Origin: Echinococcus granulosus
Taxonomy: Eukaryota > Platyhelminthes > Cestoda > Cyclophyllidea > Taeniidae
NCBI RefSeq assembly: GCF_000524195.1
Contig: NW_020170437.1
Location: forward strand, 257,525-321,524
Direction of reading: 5' to 3'
Length of the DNA stretch: 64,000 nucleotides
The position numbers and the translations under genes were made by a program. Below the pieces are notes generated by a model, which was given only the letters and a program-made list of their open reading frames with translations, was not told where the DNA came from and made no database searches. The first letter of the stretch is position 1; the number at the start of each line of letters is the position of its first letter. Positions 39,601 to 52,135 of this stretch are shown here, one piece after another.

Positions 39601-42600
39601 CCAGTCAAAGAACTTTGGTTATCAAGGCAACCTCGGACCAGCGATTTGGTGCTCGTATCACTCCCTTCGTGTTTATCGGTGATCATAGGGTTCAAGACTT
39701 CATTTTTAATGGTGTAGACCTTCTCCCCACCTTCTTCCGCTATACTCAACTCGCGGACAGCCATGGAGGGTTAGCATTGACTCCCATTAACAACCAGAAC
39801 GATTTCTACTCGGTTTTCCGGCTAGACCAGTCGAAACGACTCGCATCCATACGACTACCTGGCGTAAATGTCACCGTATTATATGTGAATAGAAAGCTCG
39901 TTGTGAACTCGAGGCAGCAGGAGTGCAGTGTCTTTCAGTTGCCAAAGAGTTGCGCCATCAGTGACTCATGCAGCGTGGAGGTGGAGCGCCGGGGCCCCAA
40001 CATCACTGTGCTTAGTCAGAATCTGCTGCTGAACACCGAGGCTGACTCAAAACTGTGTAGTATGGTGCCACAGCAGATTAGTCAGACCGGTCTGATGCCA
40101 AATTCGCAAGTTCTTCTTTTTAATCGGGGACGCAGTGAATTACTCAGACGACACCTCATACGAACCAGTAAGTGCAAAAATTTGGTGATAATAAACGATT
40201 CCGTATCACGATAATGAAAGGCATTCTTGTCACACCCCACCTTGGTGTACCCAGAAAGTCAATGTAGTTATGTTTGGAAAGCAATATAATTATTTATTTC
40301 TGCTATCTCATAGTGACAGACTGCATTGTGACTGCATTTTGCAACTTAGCTGATAAATACACATTTAATCACACAGCTTGGCTGTGCACTTTCTCCAAAC
40401 TTCCACATTTAATGTTCAAATTGTGGCAGGTACTTGTGATATTGGAGAGCCGATTCTGCTTGATGCTCATCCAAGCATTAGTTTCTTAAATTCAAGGGCT
40501 GCGTCCTGTTCCAATTTCGAACAACGCATCTATGGTCATTTGACATGACGCAACCCCCTCAAGGTGTGGTTAAATAGCATTACATAAGCAAAATAACGCT
40601 ACTGGGTCACAAGACTTGTTTCAAGCTGAAAGAAGTGAATAAGAAAACGTACGTTTAAGTGTCATTTAATTATTAGAGCATTGAAATGCTTCGACCTTCC
40701 TAAGCAAACACCTTTTTTAATTGTCGGTCAGAAGGTGCTCAGTTAAGGAACTGAACCTCATTAGCAATCATTTGCACTGAGAGCTCTAAAATATTATGGC
40801 TTATCCAAATTCATCCATTCCAGCACATTTTCCAAGTCTGGACTGCAATTTCGACCATCCACAAATCAGTTCTAGTCACTCGCCTCTATATCTTGTTGGT
40901 ATGTGCAAGCTGACGGAGGTATTTCCAAGCATCCAGGTGCAATTTGCTGACGGCCCATCAAAGCTACCTTTAAACGGGGTTTTGGTGACTTCATCGAGCC
41001 AATTAGTACTCCACCCTCTTGCGACCAATCTCGAATCCTACTGTCTCCGGGATCTCCAGTTGTGCCAATTCGGGCTGACTATGTCCTTCTGGATACTGCC
41101 TCTGCCCATCACTAAGGCATCCAAAGTCTGGCCTGTTTTGCGCCAAAGCGGACCGTCAGGAAGCCAACTGACAGTGGACCTTGTGCGAACTGATGGCCAA
41201 TATAACCTGGAAACGATTGTCAGGAGTTTGCAAACAATTACCGCGGGAAGAGCGACATCAAAGTTATGGAGAATGAAAGCAAGTTGTTTTTAAATGCCTG
41301 AAATGGCTAGCTGCAGATTGCCAGACCTAATTTGGCGTTGGCTTGCGTTCGCATCAACTAAGTGAACTTCTGTTATAAACTCATAAAGCAGAAACACTGT
41401 TTAAAACGTCGCGGCTATAAATCTGCTGTTAAATTGATTCTAAAAGGTTATTTACTTATTTTGGTTGCATAAGTATATTAAACGTCAAAAACCATCAGCT
41501 ACGCCAAAGTGTAGTTCGTCATGGATTTTTATATTATCTAAATGTTCAAAGTGGAGAATTTCGGCTTTGGGTGGCTAATTCAGAGATTAGAGAAAACTAA
41601 AGTGCAGACATGATTTGTATATGTCAATTAATGGCAATTTGTTATCAACAGGTTCTTTTAAAGACCGTCTAGTGCCGGTTTCATGGGTGAGCGCCTGTAT
41701 TTATAACCATCGTAAATATTTTTGGATTCACCTCGCACTAAGACAAACATTATTTTTGGCTTGATGTTTCCAAACTTCTCCATGTAATGTTTTGCTCCTT
41801 TTCTTTAGGTCAGAATTACCGCAGCAGATAATTTATGGACGCTTGTGACTATTTCATGGTCGCACATTGCGGGTCTCTCAGTCAGACTCAATGGCACTCT
41901 AATGGGTGCCGCTAGAGAGTCTTATAGAGAGGTCTTGAGTTGGGCATTCCCCTTTGAAGAGGGACTCTGGTTCGGTCATCGCGGGAAGCCAGACATGGAA
42001 GAAGGCGTGATCATTGACAACTTTCAGTTCATCCCTGCGGAACTAAACTATCTGGCTTTCGTGAATCAGAAAATAGGTCAGTTCGAGCTTCAATAGATTT
42101 TCATTAACTCGGTGGACCCATCGTTAAGATAAATTTAATAAAAATGTCTCTTTTTCTCTTCCAGATGTTGAATTATCAAATCAGGGTCTGAAGCTTTGTA
42201 GATACAACACTTGTTTGGATAGTTCTTCGTGCTATCCCGTCCATCGCAATGACACCTCACTGGGAGAATTGTAAGCTTATGCACTGGAAACCAAATTTTA
42301 TCGCATTAATTTATTTGTGAATGAAGTCTTCTTTGGAAGTTACCACAATTACCAATGATAAGAATATCATTCCACCTTAAGTCAGCAAAACAAGTTAAAT
42401 GCAGTGGAGATTTGAATTAAAGTCTCCTAAATAAGAGTTAGGAAAGCTGAATTTGTGTGATACAGATACTGAGAGGTGCACTAGTGTTTGTTATTTTGAC
42501 TTCGAAACCATAAAAGTACAAAGAATTAGTAGCCTGGCGGTAAAATAACGCTAGTTGAAACCACAAATATGCATCTGATTAGCTTGAAGGAATGTCGCAA

Positions 42601-45600
42601 ATTGTGGATTAGCTAACAATGCAATGTCTTACCATTCATTCAATCCAAAAATTTGCTTAAAAAGGGGTCAACTTTTTTGTCTTTCCAAAAATTTTACAAG
42701 AAATGGGCAATAATCCTTCAGTCTTCTCTTGCGAAGGCGTCTCCAAGAGCCAAGACTTACGTCCAACGTAGGTGATTAGCATACCTCTATGGCCTTCAGA
42801 CTCTAGGCCTGCTCATGCCTTCCTCCGTTAAGTTTGCATACTTAACGCAAGTACCCTCGACTTGGGATGGCAACAGCGGTTTTACGGCAGAATCCGTTCA
42901 TTAAATCTGTTTCCCTTATTCGTTATTAAGGTAAAAAAATTAATGAGTTGCCATTAGGCACCAGACCTTTGATTGTCGCACAGTACATAATGGCTGTTAA
43001 AACTCGCACTGTTTACCAATCACTTACAGTGCCTCTTTACGGCCGTAGTTCAAAGCCTGGCAAACGAGTTGACATGTTTAGCATGTTTCCTAACGGCGTT
43101 CCATCTTCAAACGCCACGACCAATTTCACTCGTGTCTGGAGTCACGAATGCATGCCGCGTTTGTTAGATGATAAAACGCGCCATCAAAAGACGCCGCAAA
43201 CGCATTGGCTGAAGTTTGAAACAATTAAACAGATGTAGGATGCTTTGAGCTGAGGATAATTGTTCTGTCAGATTTATGAGCAGCAGTTGAATTGCCTACT
43301 TTGGTAGGGCAATTGCTGGCGTCAAATCAGACTTGTAATGTATTTGGTCAATTTTTTCGAGGACTGCGCTACACTTACATACTTTCGCATTCGTTTTTGG
43401 TAGCCAGTCCATTTATGTAGGTCGCGAATGTGATTTCACTCAAACCCAAAAATTGCATAATTTAGGTGGGGAGAACTATGAAGATTATTCCACACTTTTC
43501 TAGTTAGGATCCGTTATTGAAATTAGTAATTTCCTCCTCCGTATAAACAACGGATTATTGTTCACATAAATTTTTTTTTATCGTTATCTAAACTGGAGGG
43601 ATATTCGAGTTCACAAGGTCCGATCCAAACTAGTACACTGCTTTGACAAAAATGATGAGTATGATTGTTACACCAGTCAAGCTATCTATAAAAGAATATT
43701 AATATTTTAACCTCACACTTTCTTATTCCCTTGTACAATAAAAATGGGGTGAAAATGTGAATCTCGCTTCTCGCCTCTGCATGCGGCGGACCGCATAAAG
43801 ATCTGGTTGCGGTGACATCTCCGTTGGTGACATGCTCCAGAGCTTGTTATCCGTCAATTAGATTAACTTAGGTTTCATTTTTGACAAAAAATGAGCTGAT
43901 AGCTGTGTGCACCTGTACTGGTGCACCTGTGGCCTGCTATTCCTTTCAGTGTGCTGGATTCTTCATATGTCACCAAAAGCAAAGCTCACAATTCATCATT
44001 TTGATTTTTGACATGCTTATTTCTCTTAAAGTAGAACATGACCAAATACTTGAGGAAAGCGGAATCATATTTTTTCAACTGTCTTTTGTGCAGTTGCCGA
44101 TGTGAGCATCCACTACGCGTATGCAAGGAACTTCCATTAATTCCCAAAAATTCTACGATTTCGTCACCGTCATCGCTGCTATTGCAAATTCAAAATTCAC
44201 CAGCATCCTCTTCACCATCCCCAAAGACTACGACCACAATGCGACCCGCAAGCGAATCCCCACTTGCCGTGTCTAAACCCTTTTCCGTCGCAAATCACGC
44301 CCCAAACGAACACACTGACATGATTGAATTGCATGGTTTAGCACCACAGTCGCCAACGCAAAGAAACAACGTTTCCTCCACGCCTCGGTGCAATCCACCA
44401 TGCCAAAATGGTGGGAAGTGTGTGATCTCAATAACTAATGGTGAATTTATATGCGACTGCTCTGAAACCGCCTTCTGGGGAGGTGACTGTTCGCGTGGTA
44501 AGTAATATGGATGTCCGCGTGTTGGCGTGTTCTTACCCTGTGAGACAAATAAAACACCAAGAACAGTTGTTCCAGTAAAGGTCACAACATTTTTAAAATA
44601 AAAGCTCTTATTGCGTAAGCTGGGCTAATTGCATAAATTTTAAAACACCGACTTGACTACAGCAAAATTCCAAACCGTTTTTCCCCCTCTAATTATAGAG
44701 CATGTCGGTTGGCTCACTCAGGATGAAGGTGGACTTGGCATCGAGCCACACCCCAAATTGTTCGCAATCTATGGAGCAGTGCACAGTAATAGTAAACAAC
44801 GATTCATTTTTCGAACTCAAATTCTTAAAGGACTGGATTTTGCCCCGGACAAACATATTCGGAAGTCTGTGATTCAGCCTTTATTAGCCAAACAAATGGC
44901 GCTCTTAACCGTTAAAAGTGAATTCTTTACCTATAGACTAGTCACGGTACGTTTCATTCCCGCAATATTGGTAAAAATTTACTGTTTGTGCTAGACTTCC
45001 CATCATAGTACTGCTCACTCGACTTCCCAGTAACTTTGTTTTGCCTTTTCTTCAGGACCACATGCTTAGTTGTTTGATAAAATGTGGTGCTAGTGCTTAG
45101 TCTGAGAAATAGCCGGGTAATGCGCATTGTCTTTCCCCTACGATGGGTAATAGTATGCTTTGGTCAGCATGGCCTTTGGGTCGTCTACTTTAATTTTTAA
45201 TCGGTAATAAGTGGAAAACATTGGTAGTTTTACTACTAAAACTAGCAAATAATCATTTTTTAGCATCATCTTTTCAAATAGGCTTTTTATGAATCCCTTC
45301 TCACCTAAAGTTAGGTCTTTCAATAGCATGCGTAGATCGCTCAAACGGTGTGCCCAGTGGTTAACAATATTTGCTTAGTAACCGTTGTAATTGGCGATTC
45401 GTGACGAGCTAAAATATTCACATGAACTAAAAAAAGTACGCTGAATTAACCAGGCAGGTCCAATTTGCGGTTAGTCAGAACAACTAAGGAGAAGCATGCC
45501 TTTGATGAGATTAAACAGGTACCAAAACCCATTGTTATCTAAGTAAAAATTATGTTGCGTTTTAACTTTTTATTTCAACACAATTATCATTCACTTTTGC

Positions 45601-48600
45601 TTCTATTTAGTACATCTTTAAACCTTATAATTACTGGATGTATACCAAAATCACTAGTTAAAATTACCAGATTACTTATATATTGCGATTGAAGGATATT
45701 TTGAAGAATGGAGAACCTACTTTAATTCCTTCGTTTCTGTAGAACACATGAGTTATGCTTTGCTGACCTCCCAGTACACTTTACCAAGTCAAATGAAATT
45801 ACTGTCCATATTTTTCCGTATTATTTCATTCTCGCAACTCACATCGTAGACCAATTGCGATCTCTTCCTCGTCACTGAAGGCGATGCAACATCATCGCAA
45901 GCTCAGTTGATTCCATGTGCTCAGAACAGCAGGCTTAAGTTGAACGATGGAGCTCTTCACGTTGTTGAGGTGGAGCACCACGACGTCTTCTTGCGCGCAA
46001 AAGTGGACGGTGTTGCTGTTTATCCAGCCAAAGCGATGTTACGGCCCTGTGACAGTTGGCTCTTTTTCGGCCTCGATCCTCACACGAACAGTGAGTGATG
46101 TCATTCGTGTTCACTCCATTTTTTGTGCTACAACATTTTAAAGCGTACAGTGCAACCTTCGTGTTTTGCTTTAATCACAGAACCGAAGTTTGGGCACATT
46201 GTTGGTTAGTAATTAGTCAATACGCTTGAAGTCTTTTTGCTTTACCCCAAAATTAAAATCCTTATAAATTAACGAGGATATTCCCAGTCTAAGGTTTAAA
46301 CACTGGTTTGTAGACCTCACCTATGAGAAAAAGATGATACCTGATAGCAAGGAGGCCAGGCCCTCGTTCGACAATGTGTTTCTCGGGTCATGGCCCGACG
46401 GTGAGGAGGAATTCAAGGGAGCCATCGGAGGTGCGTATTGTAATGTGGGAAAATGGACAGATTCCCTAAATGAACAAGGAAACTGAAACAAGCCTTATTC
46501 AGCTGTCAGTATTTTAAAGCTAGATCAAAGTCCAAGCATCAAAATATTTTTTTTCTTTGAAAGGCTACATAAGACGCAAAACCTATGCAGAGTTCAATTT
46601 TCATTTTTGCTTCCGGCTTCCTTAAATACAGCCTTAAAATATAGTTGAATTATTGTACCTTTTCTCTAAATAGTTTTAGTTTACAGTTAATTTCCGATAA
46701 TATTATATATATATATATGTATATATGTATGGTTTTACAGTTTCAGCGGAACCATAGCCCTCTCTCCATGCAATAACATTTTAATTGTTTCTGCCTTCTA
46801 GTAGGGGTAGCATTTCAAATGTTACTTTTCTTGATATAAGTAACAATATTAGGTTGACAGGCTACTAGTCGAAATATTTCATTGAATCACCGAGAAACCA
46901 GCGTGGTAAAATATTACTATTATTACTTTAGCTCAATAAAAGAGGAATAGATAATTAAGTATCAGAAATTTAAAAGTAGGCTGCTCTTTAAAATCTGTTA
47001 CAGGGTGGGTAGTAGATGACGAGGAGATGATTATGCCTATTACTATGGAGCCGAAGGATACTCCCAACACACTGTACCGTCTGAACAGGCGTTTCGACTT
47101 ATCCAATGGTGACTTCTATTGGATTAGGTTGAATTCCCTCAGCCCCGTCACCGTTCTCGTGGATGGCGGTGAGTGAAAGACGGGTTAGTCATCCCCACGA
47201 AGCGTCCATCGCGGTCGGTCCATTAATGTGTAATATTCATTCGGTTGTATTTTTTTCAGTCAGAATAATTTGAAATAGGTGTTGTCCAAAACACACACAC
47301 TGTTGGTGAAACCGCTAAAGTGTAAAGATAGCTTAGCATGCCATTTTAATGAAATGATGGAGGGAGAATTAATGAGGAAGCTAACTGTAGACACACGGAG
47401 AATACGTTTGTATTGTGCATAAATCACTTAAATTATCCTAAATTAGTAGGTTGTTTAACACAATTTTGTGGAATGTTGTAGACATTCATTTCTTTTAAAG
47501 GCATGGTAGGAATTAAGTTTGTGAAAATCAGATTTCGAGATTCAAGGTATATGTTTGCGATTACAAAGCATAGCAGCAATCATGGCTAAACATATTTATT
47601 GAAATCTCCTGCGAGATCTGAATTTGTGTAGTCCATGCATGTAAAAAAGTTTTGTTTAAGTTGTGTGCGTATTCCGATTAATAATTTTACGAGATTACTT
47701 AATAAGATAGCAAAAACGCTTAAATATTTCCGAAAAAAGCGTTGCATGCATTATGTAGTTTTCACCCTACCTATACTTATTTTCGGTTATTTACAATCTG
47801 GTGATTTGCACAAGTTTTTTTCCCTACGCCAATAGTTGATCGTTTAACAAACTCCCAAGGGTATGCGTCGAGGCACTTGTATAGCCGGCTGTCGTATTTG
47901 CATTGAAGGGGCGATATACCGGACATTTCAGCATGCGCCTACGGACCAAGACTTTTATACTCTCAGACTAACCATCTAAAATAATCAGGGGTTTTTTCAT
48001 TTAAACAAGTGAAATTGGGTGCTTCTCTTTTTAGGTTTTAGTTTCAAAAGTAGGCAGCAATTTTTTTTACACGGGAGTCCTCGGGTGGACTGCCAGGCAC
48101 CGTTCAACATCGCTTATGAAACCATGCAGCAGTACGGCGCTAAAAGAGCTAGCACTTTCTGCTGAAAAATTTTCACCAAATAAGTAATTTTAATGAGTAA
48201 TTTTACAACTAATTAAATGCAGAGCGTAAAATAGATCAGCATTCACGAATTTTCTTTTAAGAAGAAGTTGTACTTGTCTGCCTCTAACAATACTAATTTT
48301 GACCATACCGAAGTGTTAATCACTGATAGATAAATGAAATTGTCTCATGGTCATTGTTTAGCAAATTGTTATACAAAGTTGCCCTTGAATGTCCTATTGT
48401 GCGGTAGATAAAAGAAAGCTCTCTTGTACTAATGCAGTGGTCAAGAAGACTCCAGCAGATTCCTCCAATACGGTGTGGTTCTGGGCCGTTGGCTGCATTA
48501 TTTTGGGTCTGCTTCTGCTCCTCTTCATCTGCTGGGCCTGTCTCCGTATCCGTGGTCAAAGGGAGGCCGACAGAAAGGTGGCCTGGCGCCGCAGTTACGC

Positions 48601-51600
48601 ACCCTTTAAGCCCATGATGACCAAGTCGCCGTCATCAACCAGTCAGCTCTCCTCCAACTACTTGATGCATCCACTGAAGGGCAAAGAGGAAGCCCTCTCC
48701 ACATTGATAAACGGCAGCTATACATCACCCAAACTGTATAGACTTAAGGCCTGTAGGTTTACGTCGGTTAAAAGCCGGTTCGCCTTAAAAGGTTGATCAC
48801 CCTTTGCATTTGTAATTACGGTATTGCTCAAAGAGGATTATAATGAAGCGTTAACAACTGGTGCACTTTCTTTGATAAGGCAATAAAACTTAATTTATAC
48901 AATTACCTTTAAACTTGAAATTATCCCAAGGTCATTGCGTTTGGTATGCACTAGGCATTTTCATTAGACGTAATCAGTTTACTTTTAGACACAACTCCTT
49001 ATAACGATGCTTCGGCATTGCCAATGGACAACCTTTGGCGAGCAAGGGTGCTGACTCTTCGGCCTTCCATTAGGTAGGTATTTCATTCATTTTTTAACAT
49101 AGCATCTAAAGTGGATCTAACTTGGAATGATTACTTAAAGTTAAGTCGGATTGATAGGTCGTCTAGACCGAAAATAGCAACACCTTTTGTGAGTTTCTGT
49201 CTCTGCTCTAAACATGCGTTGTAAAAAAGGATTTTCCATTTCAAATGTAGATTAACTTGGCATGCCTTTGTGTCTGCTAAGGTCAATGTCTAATAAAGCG
49301 AAAATGGTTTATATTGGTCTAGAAAGAGAAAAATGTAATAGATTGTGACTTTTCTAAATGATACTTATTAGTGTATTAGGGTAAAACATCTTTGTGTCCA
49401 ATAGGACCCAAAGGCCGAATGGCCGACTTTTATAATACACTAATGTGTTGTTCGGATGGGAAGTCAAGGTGTAGCTGTGTGCTTTAGTTGCATCTCTTGC
49501 CGCACTTTAAAATTCAACCAAGTCGTGGGAAAGAACATGCGCCTGTAGTACACAACTCACGATTATATAACCTTTGCCTTTCTTACCAAAATCTCAAAAG
49601 CTCAATTTTCTGTCTAAACAGACTCGGAAGTATTGCTAGCTCGTGGTCTCCCACTGCAACATCGACTACCAGTCTCTGCCCCTACGACGAGTCGGATGAT
49701 GTTGAGGAAATCATTGTCACTCCAAATGGCGATTCGGTGATCACACTGGCCACAAACCACGGCATCTCTGTCAAACAATGGAACACCTCTGTGGGTATTC
49801 CTGTTTAACAGCATGCTTGGGGACTCGCACCTTTTACCCTGCCAATGCATGCGAATATAAGCCAATACAAGACCTCAGCATAAAAGCTGATCGCTTCTAT
49901 AACTAAAATGAAAAATTTTCTAATAAATTGAAGTTGCAATGCGAGAAAGTGAGAAACGATTACTAACCAAACGCCAAACTGGTCAGTGCGCTTAACCTTT
50001 TCTGGCTAAAAGCATTGCCGATAATAATGGGAATTCTGATAGCCCATCCACACCAGAGGAATGTCAGCACACGTACATACAGCAAAACTTTAGAAGTGGT
50101 ATAAAATAGTGCCTGTTTTACGATAAAAAATCCCACTTAAACGGCCTCACAGTCTCTTCTAGCAGCCCACACCACTACCATTGCTTAAACAAATTCTGAA
50201 AATCGCGCATCCAAATCCCACGCCTTTCTTTGATGGCCCTGAAGTGCCTTACATGGGAATTTTATGGAGTTTCGTCGTTCACTTTTGCAGAGCTATTCAA
50301 AGGATTGAAGCACTCGCAATTTTCGTTCTTTCGATTGAACTGAGTAGGGACATGAGGCCAGTAGGACCATTAAAGAGACAATAGTTAAGTTAATCTAAGA
50401 AGTTTCTATGAAGATGTTTCTTTTACTGCAAAGTGTACTAGTTAGAATGTGCATCATACCTTATTCTTAGCTTAATTGCTTAGACAAGTTCTTAACGCTA
50501 AAACACTACAAAAAAAGCAACCAAAAGGTTCCTGAAACCGTCAGTTTTCTTGTCAATAAGACTTCTGTTGCATTTCCCTTGGCTAAAATTTGTTCTGTAA
50601 ACGATCAGAAAGTAACAGCTTTCATTCTTTTGGTACAAAGATCGCAAAACTACCGGAGTCTGCCTTAACTACTGATCCTAGCAAATAGCCCTACAACTTT
50701 TTTATACTTTCAGCATTAATGCTTTATTCTCTTTCTTTTGATAGGATGGCAGCTGTCACAGGGAGATTTTGTTTCAACCCAAGGGGCAGTCAGATACTAG
50801 GCCTTTTGGAATTATGTCGCTCCACGAAAAGAACGGTCTCTTGTTTGCAGACGAGGAAAATAATGCACAGCTCCATCCACTCAATGCCGACTTGCCATCG
50901 TCTACAGTGCAATTGCCTTCAACTATATGGGGCATGTTCCCCATCGGTGATCTTGTTCTTTTCGTCACCGCTTCCACGGCTAATGCCACAAAGGACTTTT
51001 TTGCATCACTCCACTTCTGGTCACCAACCTTCAAGGCTCTGGTGATACAGAGTCGACTAAGAGTCAAACCCTCGTGGCAAAAGAAAGGCTACCTCCCACA
51101 GGACGCTAAAAGGTTGCAGCCTCTTCTAGGTCCCAATCAAAAAAATCTCCTACTTTGCTGGCTGTGTTCCAGTTCTGAAGACTACTCCTTCTCCATAACA
51201 GTCAACCTCTCTGCAGTTCATGAGGAATTAAATATCAATGCGAAACCCTTGGTCACATTGGATCCGCATATTTCAGCAACACTACTTAGACACCCAATGA
51301 ATTTGCATAAAACAACTTTTCTCACAGCAGATATTGCTGTCACTGGTAAGTGTTCAAAATCTTTGCAGTGTTTAATAAAGTGTTTAGGAAAGGTCATACG
51401 TGAGTTTATGTTTTAGGCGATACCCATGGCACTCTGCACATCTGGGATGTTCAATCCGGCACAACATACCGTTCTGTGCAGAGCGACCCCATTCCCATAG
51501 ATGGTCCTCTTCTCAAAAATCTAGCACAATATGATTTTTCTCATCTAACCGTAGCAGAGGAAGCCGGTCCCATCACTGCGCTAGCAGCGACAGAGCCCAA

Positions 51601-52135
51601 GCGAACCGAGGCTGGCAGCTTCACTTGGTTCTGCTCGGGTGATGACTCCGGGTGCGTGGTAGTGCGGCGATGCATGACCACGGCCAACGGTGCGTCAAGA
51701 AACGTCGCCACGAGGATTCATGCGAAATTTCGGCCCTCTTTTCACACCAATCTAACCTACTCGGCGGATAGTGTTACATGCGCGCGCTTGCTGAGTCGCT
51801 CCCAATGGCGGACGAATAAACCGGAGGCCTTCCTGGCCACTGGAGATCTTTCGGGCTGCATTCGCGTTTGGCTGCTGCCTCAGTGCACACAACTAGCTCA
51901 GCTCTCCGCCTCCTGCGAGTCTGGCCTCCGAGACCTTGCGCTCACGCAGTCGAATCCCTCTACGACCCTTGCAAACCAATGGTTGCAGGTAGTGGGGTTG
52001 GTGCGACGTGAAAAATGCGTTGGTCCCAGCTACGAGCACGGACGTGTAGTCGTAATTCACTTGAGTGCGAGGGAGGAAAACGGCGTGCCCAATGCCATGC
52101 ACAGCCCCCGCATCAGAATTGTGCACAAGGTGTAG
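36630..52135 (+). CDS. Neurexin/CNTNAP-like laminin-G/EGF receptor with transmembrane helix and cytoplasmic WD40 propeller
   Basis: Sixteen exons keep frame for 1972 codons: 36630-37650, 39035-39214, 39283-40167, 40824-41218, 41809-42076, 42165-42270, 44094-44497, 44699-44946, 45850-46090, 46314-46430, 47004-47168, 48438-48752, 48989-49073, 49622-49790, 50745-51345 and 51417-52135 (TAG). Residues 1-26 are a signal peptide (LQLFLLLILFSMPSC). Laminin-G-like units lie near 30-270, 400-560, 720-916 and 1087-1343. EGF-like modules lie near 310-340, 925-965 and 1049-1086 (CNPPCQNGGKC, CDCSETAFWGGDC). A Ser/Thr-rich stretch precedes the last EGF. The membrane helix is VWFWAVGCIILGLLLLLFIC (about 1356-1376), followed by a basic RIRGQREADRK stop-transfer. 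WD40 blades follow (HGISVKQWNTS, GTLHIWDVQSG, TGDLSGCIRVW). The ectodomain order resembles neurexins, whose tails are short. The WD40 part could instead be a separate downstream gene. Introns at 46091 and 41219 have alternative joins. The ligand is unknown. Confidence 0.75.
46704..46730 (+). repeat. (AT)n microsatellite
   Basis: An AT dinucleotide run with GT interruptions lies in the intron between the laminin-G exons ending at 46430 and starting at 47004. Confidence 0.85.
48882..48887 (+). terminator. Intronic polyadenylation signal behind the transmembrane exon
   Basis: The transmembrane exon, if read through its donor at 48753, stays open for a few codons and stops at TGA 48796-48798. 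AATAAA follows 83 nt later, about 100 nt before the next acceptor (48988). This arrangement would produce a short receptor isoform without the WD40 part, or would mark the true 3' end of a separate receptor gene. Confidence 0.45.
48989..52135 (+). other. WD40 beta-propeller module of the receptor gene (or a separate downstream WD40 gene)
   Basis: Exons 48989-49073, 49622-49790, 50745-51345 and 51417-52135 encode about 525 residues with WD-type strands: VTPNGDSVITLATNHGISVK then QWN, GDTHGTLHIWDVQSG, WFCSGDDSGCVVVR and LATGDLSGCIRVW. An acidic leader (PYDESDDVEE) precedes the first blade. The module's first exon has no clear promoter or upstream ATG of its own. Its only early Met (LPMDNLW, in exon 48989) could start a separate protein. 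The 48752 donor joins it in frame to the transmembrane exon. Confidence 0.7.
49367..49444. repeat. 12-bp perfect inverted repeat in an intron
   Basis: ATTAGTGTATTA at 49367-49378 is mirrored by TAATACACTAAT at 49433-49444, 54 nt apart. The loop holds a GGCCGAATGGCC palindrome. It could be a tiny MITE relic or a foldback in the pre-mRNA. Confidence 0.6.

Noticed and set aside
40314..40429. Possible receptor exon preceded by TCATAG and followed by GTACTT
   Set aside because: It leaves a phase that does not fit the next exon, whereas 40167 joins 40824 directly in frame. It could be an alternative exon at most.
42948..43238. 96-codon open frame in the receptor's large intron
   Set aside because: The flanking exons (42270 and 44094) join in phase and complete an EGF-like cysteine pattern without it.
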